From Peribacillus sp. FSL P2-0133 (GTDB lineage Bacteria; Bacillota; Bacilli; Bacillales; DSM-1321): a DNA stretch of 64,000 nt. This document shows positions 42,636 to 51,975 of the stretch, piece after piece. The number at the start of each line of letters is the position of its first letter. Within the stretch, counting starts at the first letter, position 1. The notes under the pieces are model-generated. The model had not been told where the DNA came from, ran no database searches, and worked only from the letters and a program-made list of their open reading frames with translations. The stretch covers positions 494,001-558,000 of the forward strand of contig NZ_CP150254.1 of NCBI RefSeq assembly GCF_037975445.1, written 5' to 3'. Position numbers and translations under genes: made by a program.

Positions 42636-43568
42636 TTAAGCGAAAATGGCACTGATTTCGGCGATTTCATCCATGGTTAAATCGACATCCAATGCTTGTA
42701 AGTTGCGTGTGACCTGCTCAGGCTTTTTCGCTCCGGGAATCAGTACATCTATCGAGTGCCGAGTTAAATACCAAGCAAGTACGACATCGGCGACATCGGT
42801 ATGCTTCCTGTTGGCAATCGCCCGGACTTCTTCTACTTTTTGCAGGTTGCTTACAAAGGCTTGTCATTGGAAAAGCGGACTTTTTGCCCGGCCATCCTCG
42901 AATGTTGAATCCTGATTATATTTGCCGCCGAGCAGACCGGAAGCAAGGGGGAAATAAGGAATGAAGGAAATATTATTTTCGGCTGTATATGGCAGCAGGT
43001 CTTGTTCTGCCTCCCGTTTGAATAGATTGTACTCAGATTGCAACACATCGACATAGCCGTCTTTATTCGCTTCCTTCAATTGTTCGAACGAAAAGTTCGA
43101 GACGCCGATCGACTTGATTTTGCCTGCATCCTTCAATTCCTTTAAGGCACCTACCGCTTCATCTTTAGGGGTATCCTCATCAGGGAAATGGATATAGAAT
43201 AAGTCGATGTAATCCGTTTGGAGCCTTTTTAGACTCGATTCCACAGCATTTTTCAGAAAAGCCGGAGAGTTATCAAAGACGATGTTGCCATCGGCAAATT
43301 TATGTGCCCCTTTAGTGGCAAGGACTATATCCTCGCGTTTGCGACGCTCTTTAAGGATTTCACCGATAAGTTCTTCTGAACGCTCAGGACCGTAAATGTA
43401 AGCTGTATCCCAAAAGTTGATTCCCTCTTCCAATGCTGTTCTCAAAACATCCCTTCCTGTATCCTCACTTAGATTAGGGAACAGGTTATGTCCGCCAATT
43501 GCATTCGTGCCAAGGCCAATCGGATTTACATACAGATCTGTTTTACCAATACGGGTTTGCTTAGACAT
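42636..43568 (-). pseudogene. Aldo/keto reductase interrupted by one in-frame stop
   Basis: From ATG 43568 ([18 protein letters not shown], with AAAGGAGATG upstream) the frame encodes an aldo/keto reductase with Asp-Tyr-Lys-His tetrad segments ([30 protein letters not shown]). A TGA at 42866-42864 stops it at codon 235, after SPLFQ. The same frame then continues with QAFVSNLQKVEEVR, ADVVLAWYLTRHSIDVLIPG and EIAEISAIFA to a TAA at 42638-42636, giving 310 codons, the normal family length. A glycine codon GGA changed to TGA is the simplest explanation. It is a recent pseudogene, a sequencing error, or possibly still partly active by readthrough. Confidence 0.85.
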
Positions 43569-43648
43569 ATTACTTATCATCTCCTTTGACCCCATCATAA
43601 CAAAAAGTGGATGTCGATTTCCAAAATAAAGCAGTGCAGGCGTGTGCA

Positions 43649-43684
43649 AAATAAGCAGGTGACCCGTAAAATCACCTGCTTCCT
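43649..43684 (-). terminator. Intrinsic terminator after brnQ
   Basis: AGCAGGTGA (43654-43662) pairs with TCACCTGCT (43672-43680); the minus-strand transcript continues TATTTTGC. Confidence 0.7.
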
Positions 43685-43690
43685 TCATTA

Positions 43691-45022
43691 TTATAGTGTT
43701 TCGATTTCCAACTCTTCAGCTCGAGCCGTTTGTCCAAATTGACTGAGAAGCAGGCCCAAGGCTGTACCGAAGAGAGCGGGGATGATCCACTCCATTCCGT
43801 AGGCAGAAAGGGGAAGGACATCACTCAACGTTTGCACGGGTCCTAATTGTAAGCCGAAGGCATTCAGTCCGTCCATCAAGGCGAAAACTCCTGTGAAAAT
43901 CATTGCACTGCGATAAACCTTCTTCGGGTTTTTGAAATGACGACTGAAGAATGTCAGGACAATCAGGACGATCGTTAACGGATAAGCCATCACAAGGAAT
44001 GGTACAGATACTTTCAAAATTTGATTCAGACCCATATTTGAAAGGATGAAACCGACGATTGTTACAATCAGAATGACGGTTTTATAGTTCAGCTTGGGGA
44101 AAAGTTTCGAGAAATACTGTCCGCAAGCAGTCGTCAACCCGACGACGGTGGTGAAGCATGCTAAAGTGAAAATGATTCCGAGAAGGACTTTCCCGCTAGT
44201 TCCAAGTAAAAGGGTGGATGCGACAGTGAGGATGTCCGTTCCGTTTTCAAAGGACCCATCGGCTGCCATGCGTGCTCCCATTACACCTAATGAGATATAA
44301 ACTAATGAAAGCAAAACACCAGCGATGAGACCAGCTTTTACTGTATATCTCGTCAATTGTTTTCGTTCGGAAATCCCCCTTTGCTGGATAGAAGTCAGGA
44401 TGACGATTCCAAAAGCCAAGGCAGCTAGTGCATCCATCGTGTTGTAACCTTCAATGAACCCTTTCGAAAATGCTCCTGCAGCATATGCTTCGGTTGGAGC
44501 TTGGAATGGTGCATCAAGCTTTACGAACCCAACGACACAGAGAATGACCATGGACAGAAGTAGAACGGGTGTAATCCAGCGTCCCATGAAGGTTTCCATT
44601 TTTTCTGGATTCAATGAAATGGCATAAGATGTGATGAAAAATATGGTTGTGAAAATGAATAGGAATAGTGATTGATTCATTGAGTCGCCAAAATACGGCT
44701 TGAAGCCCATTTCATAGGCAACATTCGCATTTCTTGGAATGGCCAGAAAAGGCCCGATGCTTAAATAGATGACCACCATGAACAACGTGCTGAATAGAGG
44801 ATGTACACGGGCTCCGATAGTTTGTGCCCCGCCTTTAACAAGTGAGACTGCAAGAAGTACCAAAATTGGCAGGCCGACTCCGGTTACAACAAAACCGGCA
44901 ATGGCTGGCCAGAAGGAAGTTCCTGAAGATGCTCCCAAAAATGGAGGGAATATGAGATTCCCCGCTCCGAAGAACATTGAGAAAAGCATAAGGCCGATAA
45001 ATAATGTGTCTGTTTTTTTCAT
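43691..45022 (-). CDS. brnQ: Branched-chain amino acid transporter BrnQ
   Basis: The 443-residue protein has about twelve membrane segments and the LIV-carrier signatures [17 protein letters not shown] near the start, [18 protein letters not shown], and [21 protein letters not shown]. BrnQ imports isoleucine, leucine and valine with sodium or protons. The start follows AAAAGGAGAAATCACC. A T-box leader of about 270 nt precedes it, so expression rises when a cognate tRNA is uncharged, consistent with uptake of that amino acid. It is monocistronic with a terminator. Confidence 0.93.
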   Translation of the reverse strand: MKKTDTLFIGLMLFSMFFGAGNLIFPPFLGASSGTSFWPAIAGFVVTGVGLPILVLLAVSLVKGGAQTIGARVHPLFSTLFMVVIYLSIGPFLAIPRNANVAYEMGFKPYFGDSMNQSLFLFIFTTIFFITSYAISLNPEKMETFMGRWITPVLLLSMVILCVVGFVKLDAPFQAPTEAYAAGAFSKGFIEGYNTMDALAALAFGIVILTSIQQRGISERKQLTRYTVKAGLIAGVLLSLVYISLGVMGARMAADGSFENGTDILTVASTLLLGTSGKVLLGIIFTLACFTTVVGLTTACGQYFSKLFPKLNYKTVILIVTIVGFILSNMGLNQILKVSVPFLVMAYPLTIVLIVLTFFSRHFKNPKKVYRSAMIFTGVFALMDGLNAFGLQLGPVQTLSDVLPLSAYGMEWIIPALFGTALGLLLSQFGQTARAEELEIETL

Positions 45023-45099
45023 GGTGATTTCTCCTTTTTTAAAAAATGATAACTCTCGCCGACTGGCCTGAAAAAGGCTAATTAAAGTGTTTTGTGCAA

Positions 45100-45376
45100 A
45101 TAAAAAACTCGCCCCTGAAAATCAGGGACGAGTTTGTGCTCGCGTTACCACCCATATTCCGCAATAAAAAAAAGCTGCGGCACTCAGTCAACGTACGTAT
45201 TCATACGTGATCCATTGTAACGGCGGAAACCCGTCAAAGCCTACTGCATTTTCAGCTTTGCATCTCAGAGATGATTTTCGGATAGGCCTTGGACATCGAC
45301 TTCCACCACATGTCGACTCTCTGTGGAACAGGGTTCTCATCTTACTCTTTCTCTTCATAGATTTTTTAATATATAG
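45100..45376 (-). promoter_or_regulatory. T-box riboswitch upstream of brnQ
   Basis: On the minus strand the leader shows a stem I with an AGTA bulge (GAGTAAG), the distal-loop pattern AGAGAG...TGGTGGAAG, the invariant T-box GGGTGGTAACGCG (complement of 45141-45153) and a terminator (45102-45134; ACTCGTCCCTGA pairing with TCAGGGGCGAGT, then TTTTTT). The specifier codon is not safely assignable by eye: the 3' side of stem I reads GAAAATCATCTCTGAGATGC (complement of 45261-45280), which contains ATC (Ile) but also ATG. The target gene favours a branched-chain codon. Confidence 0.92.
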
Positions 45377-45378
45377 AC

Positions 45379-45407
45379 AATTTAGCAAATTCTGATTATG
45401 AAGTCAA
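45379..45407 (-). promoter_or_regulatory. Sigma-A promoter of the T-box/brnQ unit
   Basis: On the minus strand TTGACT and TAAATT are separated by exactly 17 bp, and the T-box leader begins a few bases downstream. Confidence 0.7.
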
Positions 45408-45574
45408 TATAATTTATCATTAATCCTTTTAAAGGAGCAGGAAATTAGTCCCTCGTTGGCGAAACTTCCTATATCCAGAGGATATTTTCAAGAAGAATAG
45501 GATATTACTCCCTATTATCTTTCTAATCGCAACTATATTATAATAGAAGGCAGAACACTAAAGGAGACAACAGT

Positions 45575-45748
45575 ATGTCTGAAAATAAAAAATTAAGCCT
45601 GGCGGATGCAGTCAAACAAAAACTGGCTCAAAAGCAAGCAGGATCAAGTAAAGATAAACTGGAAACAGGCGTTGTGAAGAAAACGAAACAGCTTAAAAGC
45701 CAGTTGACCAAAAAGCCGAATAACCAACGTAAGCGTACAGGGGTATAA
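45575..45748 (+). CDS. Small basic protein, 57 residues, unknown function
   Basis: ATG 45575 follows AAAGGAGACAACAGT, a near-ideal site. The product (MSENKKLSLADAVKQKLAQK...) has 16 lysine or arginine residues, an N-terminal amphipathic helix (LADAVKQKLAQKQAG) and a basic tail ending QRKRTGV. No membrane segment is present. A terminator follows 45 bp later, so it is an independent transcript. Basic composition suggests nucleic-acid or ribosome contact, but I do not recognise it. Confidence 0.7.
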   Translation: MSENKKLSLADAVKQKLAQKQAGSSKDKLETGVVKKTKQLKSQLTKKPNNQRKRTGV

Positions 45749-45792
45749 TCCTAATTTGTCAAAGGACAACGACTGTTCGGAGCTTATCAGAG

Positions 45793-45831
45793 AGCAGTTA
45801 CCTTTAATGAATGAGGGTACTGCTTTTTTAT
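45793..45831 (+). terminator. Intrinsic terminator after the small basic protein
   Basis: AGCAGTTACC (45793-45802) pairs with GGGTACTGCT (45814-45823) with one mismatch, followed by TTTTTA. Confidence 0.75.
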
Positions 45832-46242
45832 ATGAACGGAAAAATGGGGATTTAGTAATGGACGGGGCAGGGTGATTTTGCTTTTTTACCGTTATAGGTA
45901 GTTGAAGGGCTGGGCTTCTGGTAATTTAGAGGTATAAAGAATGGTTCGCCCAGCTCTATCTGATATGTGGTAAAACTAGAAAAAACATATTTTCTCGAAT
46001 ATGGAAATGACATTTCTGTATCGGTTTATTAAAAACATTACAGTTCCATTTGTTTCTGTTTTAAAATTGTAAGAGTGGTGACATGTTGTTACCATATTGT
46101 TTTGCTAAAATAACATTTTAAGGTTTTGTAAATGATTTTTTAACTAAAGGAACCAATAGATTGAAGTTAGGTCTATTAGAAGGCTTATAGAATCAGTGAT
46201 TATCCTTTAATTGAAAATATGAAATATATCGGGGGAATAAAG
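45832..46242 (+). other. Intergenic region before the dynamin-like gene
   Basis: About 410 bp without a gene. GGGCTGGGC near 45906 and GCCCAGCTC near 45947 could pair across a 32-base loop. The part nearest the dynamin-like gene is very AT-rich and should hold its promoter, but no hexamer pair with good spacing stands out. Confidence 0.4.
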
Positions 46243-48984
46243 ATGGACGAACGGCTGATCGGAAAAAAATATTATGAAACGATGATTGAGGATACAAGGA
46301 AGCACCCGATTCAAGCTTTGGGTGAAATGTTTCTCGTGGAACAAAAAAAGGAAAGAGCGGATTTAACCGCAATTCGATTTGCTCAAGGAGAAGTATATTT
46401 TCAGCATCATGACTATGAAGCAGCCATTTTTAAATGGGAGAACATAGAAGGGGAACTTGGTTCATGGGCGAAGAAAAACATCGCTGATGCTTATTTTGAA
46501 CTGGAAATGTACTCTACCGCAGAGGATATCTATAAATCCGTCAATACGGATGAAGCGGTCTTAAAAACAGAGGTTCTTTTGCAACTTTTTTCGCTGTACA
46601 TAGTGGAATCGAGAAATGACCTGGCTTCCAAAGTTGTGAAAGAAGCAGTCGAGTTTCAGCCGGATTACCCGAATGTCACGGAAATCGCACGCGCCTTTTT
46701 TGAAGAACAAAAGGATTGGAACAGTGCAGTGGTATTAGCGGCTAATGAAAGTATCCGTACAGAATCAGTGGGCTGGTTCGATGTGCTGAAGACGTATATC
46801 CAGCAGGGTGTTGCCCAATCGATTGATCCGGATTATTTTTCAACTGTCCTTGGTTCGCTTTACACACTCGACCAGGAACGTTTCGAAAAGGTGACGGTTG
46901 CCCTTTGGAAAAATTATAAATATACGGATTCTTATTTCGAATGGCTAAGAGTGATTAATAACTTGATAGATACCATCGAATTGAACCATGCTGATGTATG
47001 GGATGAGCTTTCCGTCTATTACAGGGATGCATATGCAGGTCTTTTAGAAGGAACGCACCTAATCAAAGATTTAAGTCCTGTCGTGCCAAGGTTACTGGAA
47101 AACTGGCTCAAAATCGCAGATGGGGAGCTCTCGCTGTTTGCGGCGGCATCCGCGTTGTCCTGGAATGAAATCTTCCCGGATACGATCAATGCGCTGGTCA
47201 TTCAGGATGCAGAAAGCCTGTTGGCGAAATCGCCTAAATTAGGAGGCGGACTGGAAGCGGGAGAGAAACTGTTCAATTCCATTATCCAGTGGGCTGAAGA
47301 TAATGATTTAATGGTTGGCAATAAGCTTAAATGGATGGTCGAGGGGCTTAAGGATACCGAAAACTTCAATCTTCTTCTTGTAGGAAGTACAGGAAATGGC
47401 AAGACATCCTTCATTCAGTCAATTGTTGGCGAGAGCATTGCCGCTGAAGATCATTCGTCATTAGTCAGTGTCAAAGACGGGGATGATTTGGAAATCCTTG
47501 AAATTACCGATACAGATAGAAAGGTTGTCATGGAGCTAACTGAATTGGATGAAACACGCCGCCAGCGTGGGACTATTGTTGATGTGACAATCATAAGTGA
47601 CTACCTAAGAAATAATGGTCTGCGATTATTGGATACACCGGGGTTCAATGGGGAAAAAAGCGTGGAATCAGATTTCCAAGGCTATTTACATGGCAGTGAT
47701 GGACTGATGTTCGTTCTTGACGCCCGGGCGCCTTTCACCGGCAGCGAACGGGATCTGTTATTGGAAATTCAAATGATGGCTCCGAAACTGCCGATTCATT
47801 TCTTGTTAAATAAAATGGATACGATATACAGTGATCAGGTGGCAGTCCGGATGGAAGACGAAACATGGGATAAAGTGAATGCATATTTCCCGAATGCGAA
47901 AGTATTCGCTTTCTCCAAACTGTATGATAGCAAGCAGCAATTGAAGGACCTTTCAGCCTTCCTTCAATCGAATTATCAAGAGGATAATTGGAAGGAAAGA
48001 AGATCTGAAAAAATCCTAGCATTCATTCGTAAAACTTTATCTTATCTGTTAGAAAAACGGGCAGCCAATGAGCGGAAATGCGAGCATTCCATCTCTTGGA
48101 ATGAACAGATGGAAGTCAAACTGAATGGGGCGGTCAATCAACTGGCTGATTTGGAAAAAGAAAAAAGTGAAAATATCATAAGGTCGTATCGTCTGCTTAA
48201 GGATGAAGTGAAAAATCAGCTTTCTTCTAAAATTCCTGAATTACTGAGGGATTGCTCTAAATCATTAACGGAAAGCAGTGATTTCAGTCAGGTCCATGTA
48301 CAGTTAAACCAAGAAATGAATGAGCGGATTCAAAACTTCATTTCTGATAAGATCATGCCTCAATATTACCGTTCTCTTCAAGACTGGATTGCCAGTTCTC
48401 AAATGGAGTTCTCACAAAGCCAGCAGTTTATGGATGAGATGAGTGCCGGATTCAATGAATTATACAAAGAAGAACGGATTACGCTTGCAGGTGACTTCAG
48501 GGTATTGGATGACTGGCGCCGTGATGCCGATCGGATGACAAGCAGTATCCGCATCGAAAACGTTAATATCCTTTTGCGCAGGACTCCATCACAATTGCTG
48601 CTTAAAGGAGCAGGGAAGCTGTTTGGGGCGATACCGCAAAATAAAGCCAATATGTACAATCGTTATAAGAAATATCTGGAAAGTGAAGATTACCTGGATG
48701 TTGCGGAAATGATCACGGAACGTTTCCTTACCCAATTTGGATTGTTTGAAAAATCTTTGGATCGGGACATCGCACTTTTCTATCGCAGTTCATTTGCCTT
48801 ACTTCAAAAAACGATTGAACAAACGCAGACCGAGATAAAAGACTTCCAGGCTGCATTGGAGCATATGAAAGAAAATCCGGAAGTTTACCGTGACCCGATC
48901 ACTTTGTTCGAAGTGAAATTAAGGCAGTTGGAGAGGCTTGAAAAAATCGAGAAAAAGCGTCTAGCCCAGCTTCAAAGAAAATAA
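46243..48984 (+). CDS. TPR-like plus dynamin-family large GTPase
   Basis: ATG 46243 (MDERLIGKKYYETMIED) is preferred over 46219 because GGGGGAATAAAG precedes it. The 913-residue protein has an N-terminal half of helical repeats of TPR type (GEVYFQHHDYEAAIFKWENIEG, IADAYFELEMYSTAEDIYKSV, residues about 30-190). A GTPase domain follows: P-loop VGSTGNGKTS near residue 380, a switch I segment RRQRGTIVDV, DTPGFNG near 463 and NKMD near 522. The rest is long helical stalk-like sequence with a basic C-terminal coiled coil (LRQLERLEKIEKKRLAQLQRK). This is a bacterial dynamin-like layout, but the TPR fusion is unlike Bacillus DynA. No clear membrane segment is present. It is a single gene; function is unknown, possibly membrane remodelling or envelope/phage stress. 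Confidence 0.75.
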   Translation: MDERLIGKKYYETMIEDTRKHPIQALGEMFLVEQKKERADLTAIRFAQGEVYFQHHDYEAAIFKWENIEGELGSWAKKNIADAYFELEMYSTAEDIYKSVNTDEAVLKTEVLLQLFSLYIVESRNDLASKVVKEAVEFQPDYPNVTEIARAFFEEQKDWNSAVVLAANESIRTESVGWFDVLKTYIQQGVAQSIDPDYFSTVLGSLYTLDQERFEKVTVALWKNYKYTDSYFEWLRVINNLIDTIELNHADVWDELSVYYRDAYAGLLEGTHLIKDLSPVVPRLLENWLKIADGELSLFAAASALSWNEIFPDTINALVIQDAESLLAKSPKLGGGLEAGEKLFNSIIQWAEDNDLMVGNKLKWMVEGLKDTENFNLLLVGSTGNGKTSFIQSIVGESIAAEDHSSLVSVKDGDDLEILEITDTDRKVVMELTELDETRRQRGTIVDVTIISDYLRNNGLRLLDTPGFNGEKSVESDFQGYLHGSDGLMFVLDARAPFTGSERDLLLEIQMMAPKLPIHFLLNKMDTIYSDQVAVRMEDETWDKVNAYFPNAKVFAFSKLYDSKQQLKDLSAFLQSNYQEDNWKERRSEKILAFIRKTLSYLLEKRAANERKCEHSISWNEQMEVKLNGAVNQLADLEKEKSENIIRSYRLLKDEVKNQLSSKIPELLRDCSKSLTESSDFSQVHVQLNQEMNERIQNFISDKIMPQYYRSLQDWIASSQMEFSQSQQFMDEMSAGFNELYKEERITLAGDFRVLDDWRRDADRMTSSIRIENVNILLRRTPSQLLLKGAGKLFGAIPQNKANMYNRYKKYLESEDYLDVAEMITERFLTQFGLFEKSLDRDIALFYRSSFALLQKTIEQTQTEIKDFQAALEHMKENPEVYRDPITLFEVKLRQLERLEKIEKKRLAQLQRK

Positions 48985-49078
48985 AAAATAACGGGGAACA
49001 TTTCAAATATTCAAAAATCTATTGACTTTACGACTATATCCCTATAAAGTGATAATTACGAAAACGTAACTCAATATA

Positions 49079-49186
49079 TCTCTTATCAAGAGTGGCGGAG
49101 GGACTGGCCCTAAGATGCCCAGCAACCGTTCCATTAGGAATTGGTGCTAAATCCTGCAAAACAGAAATGTTTTGACAGATAAGAGA
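49079..49186 (+). promoter_or_regulatory. SAM-I (S-box) riboswitch
   Basis: The leader has all S-box landmarks: P1 strands TCTCTTATC (49079) and GATAAGAGA (to 49186), AGAGTGGCGGAGGGACTGGC, the CCCTAAGATGCCCAGCAACC block with the kink-turn and pseudoknot strand, GGTGCTAAATCCTGCA, and GACAGATAAGAG at the 3' end. An intrinsic terminator follows at 49214. With SAM bound, P1 forms and transcription should stop; at low SAM the downstream ABC importer is expressed. Confidence 0.96.
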
Positions 49187-49213
49187 GGGACAAGTCTGCA
49201 AAACAGCCGATTA

Positions 49214-49243
49214 AACCTCTCTATATTAGAGAGGTTTTTATTT
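49214..49243 (+). terminator. SAM-riboswitch expression-platform terminator
   Basis: AACCTCTCT (49214-49222) pairs with AGAGAGGTT (49228-49236), followed by TTTATTTTG. The 5' arm can alternatively pair with the GAGAGG at 49183-49188 in the P1 3' strand, giving the antiterminator. Confidence 0.9.
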
Positions 49244-49301
49244 TGGGATTTACACCGACTTAACTGATAAGACTAATTAGAAAACATGGAGGGGAAACAA
49301 G

Positions 49302-50414
49302 ATGAGAAGGTCTATTAAAGGGATATTTATTTCAGCCATCGCTTCGGCTTTGCTTTTAACGGGTTGCTCTACTGGGCAGAGTTCCACAGAATCGAAGAAA
49401 GAAGAAAAAGTATCATTTGAAAATGTACCGGAAAGATTTGCAGATGGGGATGGAGCCAAGATCAAAGTGATCCGTAAAATTGGCGGTGATGATCATACGG
49501 CCCAATACCTGGCGGGGGCGAAGGAAGAAGGAGAAGCACTCGGATTCCAAGTGGATACATATACAGCCAATGGTGATACGGCTAAATTTCATGATGCGAT
49601 AGCGCAGGCATTGGAGGAAGATTACGACGGCTATATCATTTCCCATGGTGATGATGCAGCAACTGTGAATGACGTTCAAAAGTTGGTTGATGCAGGTAAA
49701 AGCGTTGTCACGTTCGATTCAATAAGCGATCTATCTAAAATAGATGGTGTGACATTAACTTCACAGGATGATGAAGCGTTGGCAACACTGGCTTTTGATA
49801 AACTGATAAAAGAGCAGAAAGGTGAAGCGGCAATTGCATATCTTTGGGTGGATGGTTTCCCACCAATGGTAAGAAGAAATGCAGTCTATCAGGAAAAACT
49901 AAAAGAAAATCCTGGGATTAAAGAAGTCGAAAGATTCGGAGTGGCATCTGCCGATACTTCGGTTCAGACACAAAATGCTGTAGCCGCAATGCTGAATAAA
50001 TACCCTAAAGGTAAATTGGATGCCATTTTCGCAACATGGGATGCCTTTGCCATCGGTGCAGCCCGGGCGATTAAAGAAGCGGGCCGAGATGAAGTGAAGA
50101 TATATGGAATTGATGTATCTAACGCAGATCTCCAGGAAATCCAATCGGCAGATAGCTCATGGTCCTACACGGCAGCAGTCGATCCCAAGTTGATCGGTGC
50201 AGTTAATATGAGGATATTGGCTAAAAAATTGGCGGGCGAAGATACGCCGCAAACCTATGACTTAGAGGCTTCACTTATTTCACAAAAGCAAGTCCAAGCT
50301 TCAAAAGAAGCGGTAAACATGGCAAATCTGTCTGGTATTGTCGATGGATGGGGTGAATCTACGGAATTTGAAGAAGATTGGATGAAAGTTTTGAAGGATC
50401 ATTATAAAAAGTAA
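49302..50414 (+). CDS. Periplasmic-binding-type lipoprotein (RbsB family) under SAM control
   Basis: The 370-residue preprotein has a lipoprotein signal ending LLLTGCSTG. The mature part is a type 1 sugar-binding protein of the RbsB/XylF group: IKVIRKIGGDDHTAQYLAGAKEEGEALG, the ISHGDDAATVNDVQKLVDAGKSVVTFDS segment, DAIFATWDAFAIGAARAIKEAG and VKIYGIDVSNADLQEI. It should present a pentose-like or nucleoside-like ligand to the permease downstream. The SAM-I riboswitch directly upstream argues that the ligand belongs to sulfur/SAM metabolism, for example methylthioribose or a related thio-sugar. The ligand is inference; the family is clear. Confidence 0.9.
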   Translation: MRRSIKGIFISAIASALLLTGCSTGQSSTESKKEEKVSFENVPERFADGDGAKIKVIRKIGGDDHTAQYLAGAKEEGEALGFQVDTYTANGDTAKFHDAIAQALEEDYDGYIISHGDDAATVNDVQKLVDAGKSVVTFDSISDLSKIDGVTLTSQDDEALATLAFDKLIKEQKGEAAIAYLWVDGFPPMVRRNAVYQEKLKENPGIKEVERFGVASADTSVQTQNAVAAMLNKYPKGKLDAIFATWDAFAIGAARAIKEAGRDEVKIYGIDVSNADLQEIQSADSSWSYTAAVDPKLIGAVNMRILAKKLAGEDTPQTYDLEASLISQKQVQASKEAVNMANLSGIVDGWGESTEFEEDWMKVLKDHYKK

Positions 50415-50418
50415 AAAG

Positions 50419-50450
50419 AGACACTCTCTTTCAAGTAGAAGGGAGTGTCT
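50419..50450 (+). terminator. Intercistronic stem-loop after the binding-protein gene
   Basis: AGACACTCTCTT pairs with AAGGGAGTGTCT, with a mismatch, around a short loop. The T run is poor (GTTCAATAAG), so it probably stabilises mRNA or partly attenuates rather than ends the operon. Confidence 0.6.
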
Positions 50451-50471
50451 GTTCAATAAGGGGGAATGGAC

Positions 50472-51974
50472 ATGGGCACGCAACTAGAAATGAAGAAGAT
50501 TTCGATTGAATTTCCGGGGGTGAAGGCGCTGAGTGAAGTTGATTTTTCCGTACAATCAGGGACAGCCCACGCATTGGTCGGTGCAAACGGAGCAGGGAAA
50601 TCGACGTTAATGAAAGTTTTATCGGGAGCCCATGTTCATTATTCAGGTGACATTTTTATTGATGGGATGAGGCGGGATATCCGCTCGCCAAAAGCGGCTC
50701 AGGAACAAGGCATTCAAATTGTTTATCAGGAAGTGGATACAGCCCTCATCCCTTACTTAACGGTTGGGGAAAATGTAATGTTGAATGATATGGTCCAAAA
50801 CATGGGGAAAAAACAGAGGGTCCAATGGAAAGAGCTGCACAAACAAGCCTCTTATATTCTTGAAGATATGAAAATTCGTGTCCCTTCGAAAAAGCTGGTA
50901 AGAGACCTTACCTTGGCCGAAAAACAGATGGTCCTGATAGCAAGAGCCGTTTCGACAGAATGCAAATTCCTGATTCTCGATGAGCCAACTGCTCCGTTAA
51001 GTCATACGGAGACGACAGAGCTTTTTCGAATTGTAACTGAATTAAAGCAAAAAGGCGTGGGAATCATTTTCATTTCACATCGTCTGCCTGAGATTTTTGA
51101 AATCTGTGAGGAAATTACGATCATGAGGAATGGGGAGCGTGTCACTTGTCGAAAGAAGGAGGACATAACCCGTAACGAAGTGGTAGAGAATATGCTCGGT
51201 AAAGCCATGGATGACCAGTTTCCAGAAGTCAATGCTTCGATCGGAGACGTCATTCTGGAAGTTAACGGATTGTCAGATGCCGAGAAAGTCAAGGATGTCA
51301 GTCTGAATATTAAAGCAGGCGAGATAATCGGCTTGGCAGGGTTAGTCGGGGCGGGAAAAACGGAACTCTGTAAAACCCTTTTCGGTCATGCTTCGATCAC
51401 AGCGGGGGAAGTAATCCTGAATGGTCGAAAGCTTTCTTTGAAATCACCGCACGAAGCAGTAAAAAGCGGTCTGGCACTTGTACCTGAGGAACGCAGGAAA
51501 GAAGGGGTCCTCGTTCAGGAATCAGTCTCGGCGAACTTGACCGCAGCCAGTCTCGGCAAATTCTGCAAGACGTTCAGCTTCGTGGATCGTAAGGCGGAAA
51601 AGGAAAAGGCGAAGGAAATGATCGTAAGTCTCGGCATTAAAACTCCTTCAGGAGAAGTGAGTGTCGAAAACCTTTCAGGTGGTAACCAGCAAAAAGTTGC
51701 CATCGGAAAATGGCTTATGGCCGATGCGGATGTATACATATTCGATGAACCAACGAAAGGGGTCGATGTTGGAGCCAAGAAGGATATATTCGAATTGATT
51801 GCAAAGCTTGCAAGGAATGGGAAAGCGATCATTTATGCATCATCCGAGCTTTCCGAAATCATTGGCATTACCAACCGGACATATGTGCTATATGACGGGA
51901 GCACTGTCATCGAATTAGAAACGAGCAAAACGAATGAAGAAGAACTACTATTCTATTCAACAGGAGGAAAATAG
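50472..51974 (+). CDS. Sugar-type ABC transporter ATPase (RbsA family, two ATPase domains)
   Basis: ATG 50472 is chosen because GGGGGA abuts an earlier ATG at 50466. The protein of about 500 residues has two tandem ABC domains. The first has VGANGAGKSTLMKVLSGAH, a degenerate signature region LTLAEKQMVLIARAVS and FLILDEPTAPL. The second has GLVGAGKTELCKTLFGH, LSGGNQQKVAIGKWLM and YIFDEPTKGVDVGAK. This is the RbsA/MglA/XylG plan, where one site is catalytically weaker. It powers the importer encoded by its neighbours and is followed after one base by the permease. Confidence 0.92.
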   Translation: MGTQLEMKKISIEFPGVKALSEVDFSVQSGTAHALVGANGAGKSTLMKVLSGAHVHYSGDIFIDGMRRDIRSPKAAQEQGIQIVYQEVDTALIPYLTVGENVMLNDMVQNMGKKQRVQWKELHKQASYILEDMKIRVPSKKLVRDLTLAEKQMVLIARAVSTECKFLILDEPTAPLSHTETTELFRIVTELKQKGVGIIFISHRLPEIFEICEEITIMRNGERVTCRKKEDITRNEVVENMLGKAMDDQFPEVNASIGDVILEVNGLSDAEKVKDVSLNIKAGEIIGLAGLVGAGKTELCKTLFGHASITAGEVILNGRKLSLKSPHEAVKSGLALVPEERRKEGVLVQESVSANLTAASLGKFCKTFSFVDRKAEKEKAKEMIVSLGIKTPSGEVSVENLSGGNQQKVAIGKWLMADADVYIFDEPTKGVDVGAKKDIFELIAKLARNGKAIIYASSELSEIIGITNRTYVLYDGSTVIELETSKTNEEELLFYSTGGK

Positions 51975-51975
51975 G

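Noticed and set aside
49022..49056. Promoter for the SAM-riboswitch transcript (TTGACT with TATAAA)
   Set aside because: The spacing is only 15 bp, and an alternative pairing of TTTACG with GATAAT is equally weak, so no confident call was made.
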